Shown one piece after another: positions 1-6,905 of a DNA stretch of 26,671 bases. The DNA comes from a virus, in IMG/VR virus record IMGVR_UViG_3300030098_004039, positions 1 through 26,671 of that record. The stretch is one strand, 5' to 3'. Every line of letters starts with the position of its first letter. Within the stretch, counting starts at the first letter, position 1. A program made the position numbers and the translations under genes. Below the pieces are notes generated by a model that ran no database searches, had not been told where the DNA came from, and saw only the letters and a program-made list of their open reading frames with translations.

Positions 1-1
1 T

Positions 2-181
2 GACGTTGGTAGTGGTGTCGTAGCAGATATGCCAGCATACGGCAACGTTTTAACGATGTCTGGTGGTGTTGCAGGTAGTCTTGCAGGTACTATTACCTCC
101 GCAGGTGTGACGACTCTAACCGCAGGTGGAGCTGGAACAACAGCTACTGGTCAATTCGTTACTGAAATCGTAATAGAGTAG
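2..181 (+). CDS. 3' end of an unidentified gene (partial)
   Basis: An open frame enters from the left edge and ends at TAG 179-181, giving 59 residues. The visible C-terminus is rich in Gly, Ala, Thr and Val with no charged core and ends in EIVIE, a composition typical of secreted or virion-surface beta-rich proteins. It stops three bases before the next start (TAGTAATG), so it is probably cotranscribed with the following secreted proteins. The family cannot be identified from this tail. Confidence 0.6.
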   Translation, partial: DVGSGVVADMPAYGNVLTMSGGVAGSLAGTITSAGVTTLTAGGAGTTATGQFVTEIVIE

Positions 182-183
182 TA

Positions 184-627
184 ATGAAACGTAGTATACT
201 AACAGTGCTACTGTTGATTAGTGGTACAGGTGCTGCAAGAGCAGTGCCTGTGGTCCCAAATTTTACCCAGGGCTCAATGACCAGCCATACTGAAACAACG
301 TCTACCGTAACGGAGACGATAAATAGCATGGATTATAATACAGGCTGGCAGTATGTAGTGACTGGCACCAATGTAGAATCAAGTGGGAATCTAACACCAA
401 CAGGTGCTGGATCAATTAATGCAACACAAGTAACATTAGATGGAGTGACTTCGACATGGAACGGATTGAATCTAACAGATCGACCAGACTTTTCAATAGT
501 AACACCAGGAGCAGCCTTCCAATTCACGGAAAGTTACCAAGGTCCAGGACTTGCGAACCATACAGTAATACAAAGAACAACAACTATAAACAGCGTAACA
601 GATACCACAAGTACCTTTACACAATAG
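184..627 (+). CDS. Secreted protein of unknown function, 147 aa
   Basis: The N-terminus (Met-Lys-Arg, then hydrophobic SILTVLLLISG, then small residues around position 20) is a clear signal peptide. The mature part is unusually rich in Thr, Ser and Asn, has no cysteines and looks beta-rich. The start directly follows the upstream stop. The last 172 bases are also open in the frame of the next gene. I do not recognise a family. Position in a three-gene secreted set suggests an envelope or virion-surface role, which is inference only. Confidence 0.7.
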   Translation: MKRSILTVLLLISGTGAARAVPVVPNFTQGSMTSHTETTSTVTETINSMDYNTGWQYVVTGTNVESSGNLTPTGAGSINATQVTLDGVTSTWNGLNLTDRPDFSIVTPGAAFQFTESYQGPGLANHTVIQRTTTINSVTDTTSTFTQ

Positions 628-1382
628 CAACCATAGGTAGTTTATTAACACCAAACGTCGCATTAGCAGCAGACGTTGGTGGTGTAAGTGCTACTGCTAA
701 TCCAATCGCCAACTCTTCTGGCTCGGTAACCAATCAAGCTATACAGGTTTTACAAGGTCCGTACATAACTAACACCTATGGTAGTGGTATACAGTGTCAA
801 GGTGCTACCATGAACGTCACGCCATATGTGACTGGCGGTATGGCATTTAAGCGACCATATGAGGCATACTATGATGAGCCAGTGTATGACGTTCACGATG
901 CAGATGATGATGGACAAATAGACAATCCAGGAAATATTTTATATTATATGCCAACAAGAACAAACCAATCAGATAGTTATAATGTATCATTAGGTTTATC
1001 TGCTACATGGAGTCGTCCATTAGATAAGAAACTACAAGAGCAATGTAAGCAAGCAGCACAGGCAAGTATCAATCAAATGGTACAGTTGACTGCGAATAAA
1101 AGATTAGACTTTGAATTAGCACGTCTTAAAAATTGTGGTGAACTTAAGAAGGCTGGAGTAATGTTCCACCCCAAATCACCATACTATAGTGTATGTGCTG
1201 ATGTTGTATTGGTTCAACCTGCTGGTGTAGTAGTTCCTCATATGCATAGTCTTAAGTCTAATGCTTCTACACAAGAAATTAAAGTAGAACCTCCTAAAGA
1301 AGAAGTTAAAAAAGTAGAAGTAAAAGCAAATGGAACTGCAAATGATCTGGGAACATTCTCTATTGGTAATGTTAAAGACTGA
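456..1382 (+). CDS. Secreted protein with internal signal-like segment, start uncertain
   Basis: The frame encodes up to 308 aa. A typical signal peptide (basic YHKYLY, hydrophobic TIATIGSLL, then NVALAA before ADVGG) lies at residues ~49-72, not at the N-terminus. The only ATG upstream of it is at 456, inside the previous gene, with GGAG ten bases before it. No ATG, GTG or TTG lies in frame close to the signal peptide. The mature protein has an acidic Asp-rich patch (DADDDGQID), a few cysteines and a charged tail of Glu/Lys/Val repeats. It ends in TGATG shared with the next gene. The true N-terminus could instead come from a rare start codon near 600. Function unknown. Confidence 0.65.
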   Translation: MERIESNRSTRLFNSNTRSSLPIHGKLPRSRTCEPYSNTKNNNYKQRNRYHKYLYTIATIGSLLTPNVALAADVGGVSATANPIANSSGSVTNQAIQVLQGPYITNTYGSGIQCQGATMNVTPYVTGGMAFKRPYEAYYDEPVYDVHDADDDGQIDNPGNILYYMPTRTNQSDSYNVSLGLSATWSRPLDKKLQEQCKQAAQASINQMVQLTANKRLDFELARLKNCGELKKAGVMFHPKSPYYSVCADVVLVQPAGVVVPHMHSLKSNASTQEIKVEPPKEEVKKVEVKANGTANDLGTFSIGNVKD

Positions 1383-2248
1383 TGAGTATACCTAGAATTG
1401 GAATTAATCAATTAAATTCTTACAATATTCAGATTGCCGAAACCTATACTAATAATATTCCAAATGTGTATATTCCATCTTGGATGGTTACACAACCTAA
1501 TGTTGATTACTTACTTCCGCCTGTAGTAGTTAATATTGGTAATCCTATTGTTGATATACCTGGATGTGTAAAAGCACATAAGGATAATAAAAAACATAAA
1601 ACTGGTATTCCAATTGATAAGGATCTGGTTGAGAATGATTCTAAAAATGCAATGACACTTTGCCCTGATGGATCATACCCTACTTATGATGCAATGAATT
1701 ATGAACCAGATCAGTTGCTTATGACTTATGAAACTAAAGCACCTCCTGTTGCACCACCACCAGAACCAGATCTGAATACACCAGAGACACCAGAGATACC
1801 TAAAACAAAAGAAGAAGTAGAATGTCCTGGTCCCACATCTCTACGTATTGGTGCAGTAGGTCCTAGTGAAAAAGAAAAAGTAATAGGACACGAGTTACAA
1901 AAGACACCACAAGGGACATGGGTATGTGTAGAATTATATGAAGATATTAATATAGTAGAACAATACCTACCCTCTGCAGCAGTTGCAACAACAACGGCAT
2001 CCATCGCAGCAGTAGCTGGTGCATCTGCACTATTAGCAAAACCCCTAGCAGATTTACTACTAAAGGTTTTTAAGCCTGCAATTAAACAGGTAATAGGTAA
2101 AGTTAATAAAGCACTTGGTAAGACTCCTTATAAACCAACTCAATCAGAATTAAAAACTAACGAGTATCGAGTGAAGAAAGGTTTACTTGAGATCCCTTTT
2201 GCAAAGAATCATGCTAAGAAAATGAAGAGTGAAAATAAAAAGAAATAA
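1382..2248 (+). CDS. Membrane-anchored proline-rich protein, 288 aa
   Basis: The start overlaps the upstream stop by one base (TGATG), implying translational coupling. Residues ~120-140 form a proline/glutamate-rich linker (PPPEPDLNTPETPEIP). A hydrophobic Ala-rich segment at ~200-222 (SIAAVAGASALLAKPL) looks like one membrane span, and the C-terminal 60 residues are strongly basic. There is no N-terminal signal peptide. It is the last plus-strand gene, and its TAA (2246-2248) abuts the stop of the minus-strand gene. Family not recognised. Confidence 0.7.
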   Translation: MSIPRIGINQLNSYNIQIAETYTNNIPNVYIPSWMVTQPNVDYLLPPVVVNIGNPIVDIPGCVKAHKDNKKHKTGIPIDKDLVENDSKNAMTLCPDGSYPTYDAMNYEPDQLLMTYETKAPPVAPPPEPDLNTPETPEIPKTKEEVECPGPTSLRIGAVGPSEKEKVIGHELQKTPQGTWVCVELYEDINIVEQYLPSAAVATTTASIAAVAGASALLAKPLADLLLKVFKPAIKQVIGKVNKALGKTPYKPTQSELKTNEYRVKKGLLEIPFAKNHAKKMKSENKKK

Positions 2249-2464
2249 TTACTTATCTTTCCAACCACCAGCTTTTAACCAGTTATTATAATGTGGATTA
2301 TCCCAGTTGTCACTGATCTCATAAGAAGGAATAACAACCTCTTGGATATATCTTCTATTCTCTTCTACAAGTCTTACCTTGGCATCTATTTGAGCACCCC
2401 ACCAAACTGCTGCACCTACTTGTGCTGCTAAGAATGTAAGTAATGGGATTGGTAAATTTTTCAT
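2249..2464 (-). CDS. Small single-span membrane protein, 71 aa
   Basis: Residues 4-23 are hydrophobic (LPIPLLTFLAAQVGAAVWWG), forming a signal anchor or single span, followed by a polar, aromatic C-terminus. The start overlaps the upstream stop as ATGA (2461-2464). It is the last gene of a chain of tiny membrane proteins read from 3057. Function unknown. Confidence 0.6.
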   Translation of the reverse strand: MKNLPIPLLTFLAAQVGAAVWWGAQIDAKVRLVEENRRYIQEVVIPSYEISDNWDNPHYNNWLKAGGWKDK

Positions 2465-2661
2465 TTTTCTGCTGCATATAAAGCGAATGTAGAAGTAGTT
2501 ATAACAGTCATCATATTAGCAATGTGTTGCTTAGTATCAGAATCACATTGTTTGAGAGTAAAACACCCAATTATTGTTGATCCTACTATTCCTAACTGAA
2601 ATAAGATTACAATCTTTATAAGATTTATAACCTTATCTTTACTGTTGTGGGACTTGTTCAC
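2461..2661 (-). CDS. Small membrane protein with GTG start, 66 aa
   Basis: The frame stays open upstream to a GTG at 2697, but the GTG at 2659-2661 is preferred because AGGA lies seven bases before it, whereas the upstream GTG has no ribosome-binding site. Two hydrophobic stretches are visible (VINLIKIVILFQLGIVGSTIIG and a weaker MMTVITTSTFALYAA), suggesting a two-span miniprotein. It overlaps both neighbours. Function unknown. Confidence 0.5.
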   Translation of the reverse strand: MNKSHNSKDKVINLIKIVILFQLGIVGSTIIGCFTLKQCDSDTKQHIANMMTVITTSTFALYAAEK

Positions 2662-2896
2662 GATAATTTCCTGGTACCGTACTTCTAACGACACCACCTG
2701 TTGATTTAGGTAACATCTCTGCTAATGCACTACGAACTTCTTCTCTTACTATGAGTTGAAGTTCTGATTGCTTTGCCTTGATCCTTTTCTCTGGTCCACC
2801 AGTTGCTTGATCAAGTGCATAATTACCACCCATCAAAGAACCACCACCAAGTACTGCTACTGCAGTTCCTGTACTAGCAACTTTCTGAATATCCAT
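2639..2896 (-). CDS. Small protein with hydrophobic N-terminus, 85 aa
   Basis: Residues ~8-30 are Gly/Ala/Val-rich (TGTAVAVLGGGSLMGGNYAL), a weak membrane or glycine-zipper segment. A charged helical middle follows (LQLIVREEVRSALAEM), then a polar tail. The start shares one base with the stop of the upstream 53-aa gene (TAATG). Not recognised. Confidence 0.6.
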   Translation of the reverse strand: MDIQKVASTGTAVAVLGGGSLMGGNYALDQATGGPEKRIKAKQSELQLIVREEVRSALAEMLPKSTGGVVRSTVPGNYREQVPQQ

Positions 2897-3057
2897 TATA
2901 AAAGAATCGCTCCAATAACAAATCCAAGTACAGCATTAGCACACTTACTCTGATATGGAGATAGATTAAATTTCTTCTCTATCTTCTCTAGAATCTTTTT
3001 GTCTAAATCAACTCCTTTATCAAAAGAAGTTTTAATTAGTTCTTTAATTTTTTTCAT
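2896..3057 (-). CDS. Tiny membrane-tail protein, 53 aa
   Basis: ATG 3055-3057 to TAA 2896-2898. GGAGGG lies five bases upstream, within the end of the nuclease gene. The product starts with a lysine-rich helix (MKKIKELIKTSFDKG) and ends in a hydrophobic tail (NAVLGFVIGAILL) with no residues after it, the layout of a tail-anchored miniprotein. It links to the following gene by a TAATG overlap. The ribosome-binding site and coupling on both sides argue that it is real. Confidence 0.6.
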   Translation of the reverse strand: MKKIKELIKTSFDKGVDLDKKILEKIEKKFNLSPYQSKCANAVLGFVIGAILL

Positions 3058-3059
3058 GG

Positions 3060-3527
3060 TTAACCCTCCAATAGTGTACCGTTTGCTCTACGAATTTCAC
3101 GTAGTTGTTCAAAATCTTTCTGCTTGGTTCCTCCATCATATTCCCAAGCATACCCTTCAGTAATCATCTGTTCGTTTAATGAAATAGTATCCTCGTTAAT
3201 ATAGAGCCAACCAAGAAGCCTACCATACTTCCCCATGCCACCGACAAGTTCAGTTCTAATAGCGAGTTCATCTCCATCACCTGCAATAGTATCTTCTAGT
3301 TTTTTCTTTAACCAATTGGTAGCATCTATACCGAGTGCTTTCTCTTCAAGATCTCTTGTTCTTTTCTCTGGAGTATCGACTCCTGCAATTCTGACTCTTT
3401 CCTTTTTGTAAAGGTCGAATCCAAGATCAATGGTAACATCAATCGTGTCCCCATCTAAAACCCTGTTGATCTCCGTCACTCGGAAGTTGTAACAAGACTT
3501 CCTGCTTGGTGGAACCATCGCTCCCAT
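3060..3527 (-). CDS. Thermonuclease-like (SNase fold) nuclease
   Basis: The product matches the staphylococcal nuclease family, which cleaves DNA and RNA with Ca2+. Visible motifs in order are VLDGDT (metal-binding Asp), ERVRIAGVDTPE (catalytic Arg, Asp, Thr and Glu, matching R35/D40/T41/E43 of SNase) and KYGRLLGWL (second catalytic Arg, R87). No signal peptide is seen, so it should act in the cytoplasm, perhaps in host DNA degradation or nucleotide recycling; that role is inference. The ATG at 3527 is chosen over those at 3533 and 3518 because GGAG sits seven bases upstream of it. The first ~15 residues overlap the preceding frame and are probably not conserved. Confidence 0.85.
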   Translation of the reverse strand: MGAMVPPSRKSCYNFRVTEINRVLDGDTIDVTIDLGFDLYKKERVRIAGVDTPEKRTRDLEEKALGIDATNWLKKKLEDTIAGDGDELAIRTELVGGMGKYGRLLGWLYINEDTISLNEQMITEGYAWEYDGGTKQKDFEQLREIRRANGTLLEG

Positions 3528-3825
3528 CTTCATACTCCATAAGTGTATTATTTAGCATTTCATCTATTGATATACGTTCTTGTTGTGCTTCATGCTGTCT
3601 TATCTTCTCTATCCATTCACCTGCAGTAGGAAATGAATGACCCATATGTGCTTCTGCTTTTTGAAATATACCTGTTCCCAAAATAGCAATTACTACTGAT
3701 CCCAAAAGACCTATAGCGGATACTACCTTTTCATTTGCACGAACTCTTTCAGTCAATTCCTTCTGCTTCTCCAGAAGTCTCTGCACTTGAGTTTCCAATA
3801 CTGCTATCTTCACTTCGTTGCTCAT
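3439..3825 (-). CDS. Coiled-coil plus transmembrane protein, 128 aa
   Basis: Starting at MSNEVKIA (ATG 3823-3825), the product has an N-terminal coiled coil (residues ~5-32), one membrane span (~35-54, SAIGLLGSVVIAILGTGIF) and a charged C-terminal domain. The open frame continues upstream, but an overlapping 59-aa frame is better supported there. The last ~30 residues are read through the start of the nuclease gene in another frame and may be an accidental tail. Spanin- or holin-associated roles are possible from topology, but no family was recognised. Confidence 0.6.
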   Translation of the reverse strand: MSNEVKIAVLETQVQRLLEKQKELTERVRANEKVVSAIGLLGSVVIAILGTGIFQKAEAHMGHSFPTAGEWIEKIRQHEAQQERISIDEMLNNTLMEYEDGSDGSTKQEVLLQLPSDGDQQGFRWGHD

Positions 3826-3928
3826 TAGGATACCAGGTATCATACATGAATATGTAGTAAAGTGCAATCCCTACAGCAACAAGAAGGATAGCAATCATTA
3901 TATTAACTGAGTGTACTACTTCGCTCAC
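3749..3928 (-). CDS. Overlapping small membrane protein with GTG start, 59 aa
   Basis: GTG 3926-3928 overlaps the stop of the upstream gene as GTGA; the frame ends at TGA 3749-3751. It encodes one strong membrane span (residues ~10-28, IMIAILLVAVGIALYYIFM) and a Ser/Glu-rich hydrophilic tail. The last 77 bases overlap the N-terminus of the coiled-coil gene in another frame. A clean membrane helix filling an otherwise empty gap, plus the GTGA coupling, supports it; the missing ATG and long overlap weaken it. Confidence 0.5.
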   Translation of the reverse strand: MSEVVHSVNIMIAILLVAVGIALYYIFMYDTWYPNEQRSEDSSIGNSSAETSGEAEGID

Positions 3929-4200
3929 GATACTTTACCACCCCATTCAGAATTAGGATCCAATCTCTCCATATAATTAAACCCACTACCTTCAGGGTAA
4001 ATATATTTTCCATCATCATCAAAGTTTGGACCTACTTTCTTTGCAGGGTATGTGGGATATGGTATCTTACCTGCTCTCATCTCTCTACCCTTTCTCTTTC
4101 TCATCTCATTACCAGTCTCATGGTCTTCAGGCATAGTAGGCCAAGAAGAACCTAGTATCTCCTTGATCATTTCTCTAGTGTAACCATTAGGATGACTCAT
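3925..4200 (-). CDS. Conserved-looking cytoplasmic protein, 91 aa
   Basis: A hydrophilic protein with no membrane segment: an N-terminal helix (YTREMIKEIL), a basic stretch around residues 33-46, and a Pro/Gly/Tyr/Asp-rich second half. It overlaps the end of purM by 14 bases and so is probably coupled to it. Function unknown. Confidence 0.65.
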   Translation of the reverse strand: MSHPNGYTREMIKEILGSSWPTMPEDHETGNEMRKRKGREMRAGKIPYPTYPAKKVGPNFDDDGKYIYPEGSGFNYMERLDPNSEWGGKVS

Positions 4201-5161
4201 AAACTTCTCCTATAACCCAAGACCTATATCCATTGTTAAAAATATAATCTTGAATACTTTCTACTCTATCTGGAGGAATCACTAAACAATATCCAATACC
4301 AAGATTAAATACATTCTTCATTTCTTCTGGTGGAATCTCACCAGCAAGCATAATCTTACTAAAGATATCTGGCATCTTCCATGAATTATAATCAACTCTT
4401 GCTTTCAATCCTTCAGGTAAACACCTTGGAAGATTCTCTGGTATACCACCACCAGTAATATTTGCCATACCATAGATGGGAAAATCATCTAGTAATTTAT
4501 CTACTAGAGGTGCATAGATTGTAGTGGCAGTAAGTAATTCTGGTGTGTCATCAAACTTTATCTTCTGTCTCCATAACATATCATTAATCAAACTATATCC
4601 ATTACTATGCAATCCACTACTTGCTATACCAATAATCTGATCACCCGATTTCATTCCTCTTCCATCAACTATCAATGATTCTTCTACAACACCCACGCAA
4701 AATCCAGCAAGGTCATATCCTTTAGAAAATCTACCATGTTCAGCAGTCTCTCCACCAAGTAATGCACAACCAGACATCTTACACCCATGTGCAATACCAG
4801 AAACTAATTGTTCTAATTGAAGATGATCAAGTTTAGGGCAAGAGATATAATCTAAAAAGAATAATGGTTCTGCACCAGATGTAATCACATCATTGACACA
4901 CATTGCAACAAGATCAATTCCAATTACAAAGTATGCTTCAGGATCATGTGCAATAGTTGCCATGTTTATTTTAGTTCCTACACCATCAGTACCAGAAACT
5001 AATATTGGTTTTTTATAACCTTCAGGGATTCTAATCTTACCATTAAAACCACCAAATCCACCCATGACTTCAGATCGATGAGTGGATTTTACAGTAGATT
5101 CAATATGATCTACGAATGCTCTTCCTGCTTCAATATCTACACCAGCAGTTTTATAGTCCAA
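4187..5161 (-). CDS. purM: Phosphoribosylformylglycinamidine cyclo-ligase (AIR synthetase) PurM
   Basis: PurM performs the ATP-dependent ring closure of FGAM to aminoimidazole ribotide in de novo purine synthesis. The N-terminal ATP/Mg loop SGTDGVGTK is at residues 56-64, GIDLVAMCVND at 81-91, LLGGETAEH at 134-142, SSGLHSNGYSL in the middle and ANITGGGIPENL in the C-terminal half. At 324 aa it is slightly short compared with ~345 aa bacterial homologues and appears intact. purM is a known cyanophage auxiliary gene thought to raise purine supply for phage replication. It lies in a dense run with plastocyanin, three bases from its upstream neighbour. Confidence 0.97.
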   Translation of the reverse strand: MDYKTAGVDIEAGRAFVDHIESTVKSTHRSEVMGGFGGFNGKIRIPEGYKKPILVSGTDGVGTKINMATIAHDPEAYFVIGIDLVAMCVNDVITSGAEPLFFLDYISCPKLDHLQLEQLVSGIAHGCKMSGCALLGGETAEHGRFSKGYDLAGFCVGVVEESLIVDGRGMKSGDQIIGIASSGLHSNGYSLINDMLWRQKIKFDDTPELLTATTIYAPLVDKLLDDFPIYGMANITGGGIPENLPRCLPEGLKARVDYNSWKMPDIFSKIMLAGEIPPEEMKNVFNLGIGYCLVIPPDRVESIQDYIFNNGYRSWVIGEVYESS

Positions 5162-5163
5162 GT

Positions 5164-5433
5164 TTATAAAGGAGGGTATTCTGATACCAATTCTACAACG
5201 TCTTCTTTCATTTGTCCACTACTAAATTCATCAATCAATTTTCTAACTTGTTTTCTATCAAGACCAGCAAGTTGTTCACAGTTTTCTAAACACTTAAGAA
5301 TACATTCTCTATCACTTATGGGTGGAGAAATCTCCCACCCTTGCTCATCATAATACTTCTTACCCTTAGTAACTTGTGCTTCTAAATGGGAAAGATCTAA
5401 CTTCTCAGATGGATTTGTATAACTATGAGACAT
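5164..5433 (-). CDS. Hypothetical cytoplasmic protein between petE and purM, 89 aa
   Basis: An acidic helical protein containing an aromatic patch (KYYDEQGWEISPP) and a helical segment with two cysteines (CILKCLENCEQL). No membrane segment. Its start overlaps the plastocyanin gene by 11 bases and its stop is two bases from the purM start, so it is embedded in this operon. Not recognised. Confidence 0.65.
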   Translation of the reverse strand: MSHSYTNPSEKLDLSHLEAQVTKGKKYYDEQGWEISPPISDRECILKCLENCEQLAGLDRKQVRKLIDEFSSGQMKEDVVELVSEYPPL

Positions 5434-5794
5434 GTATTACGCCTTTCATACCAGCACCTTCGTGTGGAGCACATTTAAAACTATAATCTCCTGCAGTAGC
5501 AAACTTAATATCCTGCGTCTCACCAGGAGTAAACATCAATGACTCTCTGGATAAACTTGCAAATTTATCAAAGATGATATTGTGAGGAGGTAATGCGTTA
5601 TTAACAAAGGTAACTGTCTCACCTGCATTGATTGTAACCTCATTGGGTTCAAAGACTAAGTTACCCTCGTAACCCATCTGTATCTCAGCAGCATATGCTT
5701 GTGCTGCTAATGTCATTGACAAGAATAATGAAGTCATCATTATTGTAAGTCTACTCATCCACCACATAATTTCGTGCTTTAAATTGTTTTTCAT
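5423..5794 (-). CDS. petE: Plastocyanin PetE
   Basis: Small blue copper protein that carries electrons in the thylakoid lumen from cytochrome b6f to photosystem I. All four copper ligands are present: His71 (PPHN), then Cys108, His111 and Met116 in KCAPHEGAGMKG. A signal peptide (hydrophobic MMTSLFLSMTLA, cleavage near AYA/AE at ~35) directs it across the membrane. The first ATG is used here; ATGs at residues 10 and 13 would give a more usual signal length. petE is a known auxiliary gene in some cyanomyoviruses. Confidence 0.95.
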   Translation of the reverse strand: MKNNLKHEIMWWMSRLTIMMTSLFLSMTLAAQAYAAEIQMGYEGNLVFEPNEVTINAGETVTFVNNALPPHNIIFDKFASLSRESLMFTPGETQDIKFATAGDYSFKCAPHEGAGMKGVIHVS

Positions 5795-5796
5795 AT

Positions 5797-6021
5797 TTAG
5801 TGCCCCATTGGAATACCAGATGCCAAGAGACGAGAGATGTTATTCACCTCTTCAGTTACACAGTAATCAACAAAATGAGGATGCTCCTTTAATGCAGGAA
5901 CATCCTCTTTGGATTTCTGTATTGCTTCATATGCACTCATTGCATATTCACATATCTCATAATGATGTAATTGATTATCGTGATAACCGACAGTGTAATG
6001 TCTTTGTTGAGTCAGGGGCAT
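5797..6021 (-). CDS. Small cyanophage-type protein, 74 aa
   Basis: The start MPLTQQRHY (ATG 6019-6021) is chosen because a late promoter lies 26 bases upstream; the frame extends to 6060, which would place its start upstream of the predicted transcript. The protein is rich in His, Tyr and acidic residues (GYHDNQLHHYEICEYA) and has no membrane span. I recall similar short proteins in T4-like cyanophages, but no function is known to me. Its stop is two bases from the petE start, so it heads the petE/purM run. Confidence 0.7.
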   Translation of the reverse strand: MPLTQQRHYTVGYHDNQLHHYEICEYAMSAYEAIQKSKEDVPALKEHPHFVDYCVTEEVNNISRLLASGIPMGH

Positions 6022-6046
6022 GATTCTTTCAATCCCATACTGCAAA

Positions 6047-6054
6047 TATTTATA
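6047..6054 (-). promoter_or_regulatory. T4-type late promoter (TATAAATA)
   Basis: The minus strand reads TATAAATA, an exact match to the late promoter element used with the T4-type sigma factor (gp55 family). The element lies 26 bases before the 5797-6021 start, leaving a short leader. No sigma70 -35 is visible at the right distance. It would drive the run down to 2249. Confidence 0.7.
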
Positions 6055-6118
6055 GCACACTATAGTAATTTTTGCCTATTAGTGTGTTGACTCAAAGACA
6101 CTGTGTTGTGTTCAATAC

Positions 6119-6583
6119 TTACATCTTATATGGTTCTTGTGGTTTTGTATCTGTAGTAATCTTAAGAGGTGCTTGCTCAATTCTAATAGTTTGAGTAGGA
6201 CCAGCCTTTGCTAAGATTGCTTCAATGTCTTTTGCAGTAGCAGGAGGAGGACCACCATTACCACCATTACCATTACCATTCATCTTCATAGTACCATCAC
6301 CTTTCTTAGAAGCGGTCTGAATTCCGAAGCTAGCTAAAACTCCTGTGAAAACTGAAGCTATAAAAGTTGGATCTATTTTTTGTTGTGGTACACCTGGAAT
6401 CGCCACATAATTAAGAGTCAATATTCCACCCGACCAGGCAAGAACGGTAATACGAACAAATGTACTAATGATCGCTGCTTGTTCTTCAGGATCAGGAAGG
6501 ATTGCATCTTTTGCTTTAGCGAAGAGACCTTTTTTCTTCTCTTCCTTTTTATCTTCCTTTTTATCTATTACTACTTCAGGCAT
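6119..6583 (-). CDS. Two-span membrane protein, possible holin-like
   Basis: 154 aa. A very basic/acidic N-terminus (Lys/Glu repeats at 8-18) is followed by two hydrophobic segments (~38-60 IISTFVRITVLAWSGGIL and ~70-90 FIASVFTGVLASFGIQ), then a Gly/Asn-rich linker (~100-113) and a hydrophilic C-terminus. Two spans with charged ends resemble class II/III holins in layout, but I cannot match a holin family and the C-terminal domain is long. A terminator hairpin separates it from the upstream gene. Confidence 0.65.
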   Translation of the reverse strand: MPEVVIDKKEDKKEEKKKGLFAKAKDAILPDPEEQAAIISTFVRITVLAWSGGILTLNYVAIPGVPQQKIDPTFIASVFTGVLASFGIQTASKKGDGTMKMNGNGNGGNGGPPPATAKDIEAILAKAGPTQTIRIEQAPLKITTDTKPQEPYKM

Positions 6584-6619
6584 AAAAATAAGGGTGACTA
6601 TTTCTATATAGCACCCTTA
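6584..6619 (-). terminator. Stem-loop with short T tract
   Basis: Arms TAAGGGTG (6589-6596) and CACCCTTA (6612-6619) form a perfect 8-bp stem. On the minus strand it is followed by five T (complement of 6584-6588) and then directly by the ATG of the next gene. It could be an intrinsic or partial terminator for the 6627-6878 gene, or a 5' structure controlling the next one. Confidence 0.55.
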
Positions 6620-6626
6620 ATGTTTT

Positions 6627-6878
6627 TTAAAATGTTGGAACTCCAAATCCACCAGAAGGTGTAGCAGGAGTAGCAGCTTGATCTGGTGTAATAGAAGGAG
6701 AAAGATCAGGAGCACCTAAACCAGCACCACCCAATCCTCCACCAAAACTACCAAGTGCTTTCTCGGTAACACTTTCTATGATGGCATCTTTATTAACGTA
6801 AACGTAAGCACCAGTGCCAACAACGGCAACAGATACAGCAGTAGACGCAAGAGCAAGTACATTAATTAACTTTTGCAT
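6627..6878 (-). CDS. Small single-span membrane protein with Gly/Pro-rich tail, 83 aa
   Basis: Residues 4-27 form a signal anchor (VLALASTAVSVAVVGTGAYV), followed by a short helix and a tail rich in Gly, Ala and Pro (GGGLGGAGLG, TPATPSGG). Cyanophages commonly carry a similar short protein beginning MQKLIN; this is memory, not a search result. It has its own late promoter 20 bases upstream. Confidence 0.65.
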   Translation of the reverse strand: MQKLINVLALASTAVSVAVVGTGAYVYVNKDAIIESVTEKALGSFGGGLGGAGLGAPDLSPSITPDQAATPATPSGGFGVPTF

Positions 6879-6897
6879 TGTTCTAATATAAGTAATT

Positions 6898-6905
6898 TAT
6901 TTATA
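6898..6905 (-). promoter_or_regulatory. T4-type late promoter overlapping a stop codon
   Basis: Exact TATAAATA on the minus strand, 20 bases upstream of the 6627-6878 start. The TAA stop of the upstream gene (6901-6903) lies inside the element. No convincing -35 precedes it. Confidence 0.65.

Noticed and set aside
456-627. Programmed -1 frameshift fusing the 184-627 and 456-1382 genes
   Set aside because: No slippery heptamer was found in the overlap, and a fusion would place a signal peptide in the middle of a secreted protein.
1726-2004. 92-aa minus-strand ORF opposite the proline-rich gene
   Set aside because: A shadow of a coupled plus-strand gene, with no upstream signals.
6119-6583. 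Firm call as holin
   Set aside because: Only the two-span topology fits; no family motif, no endolysin neighbour, and a long C-terminal domain.
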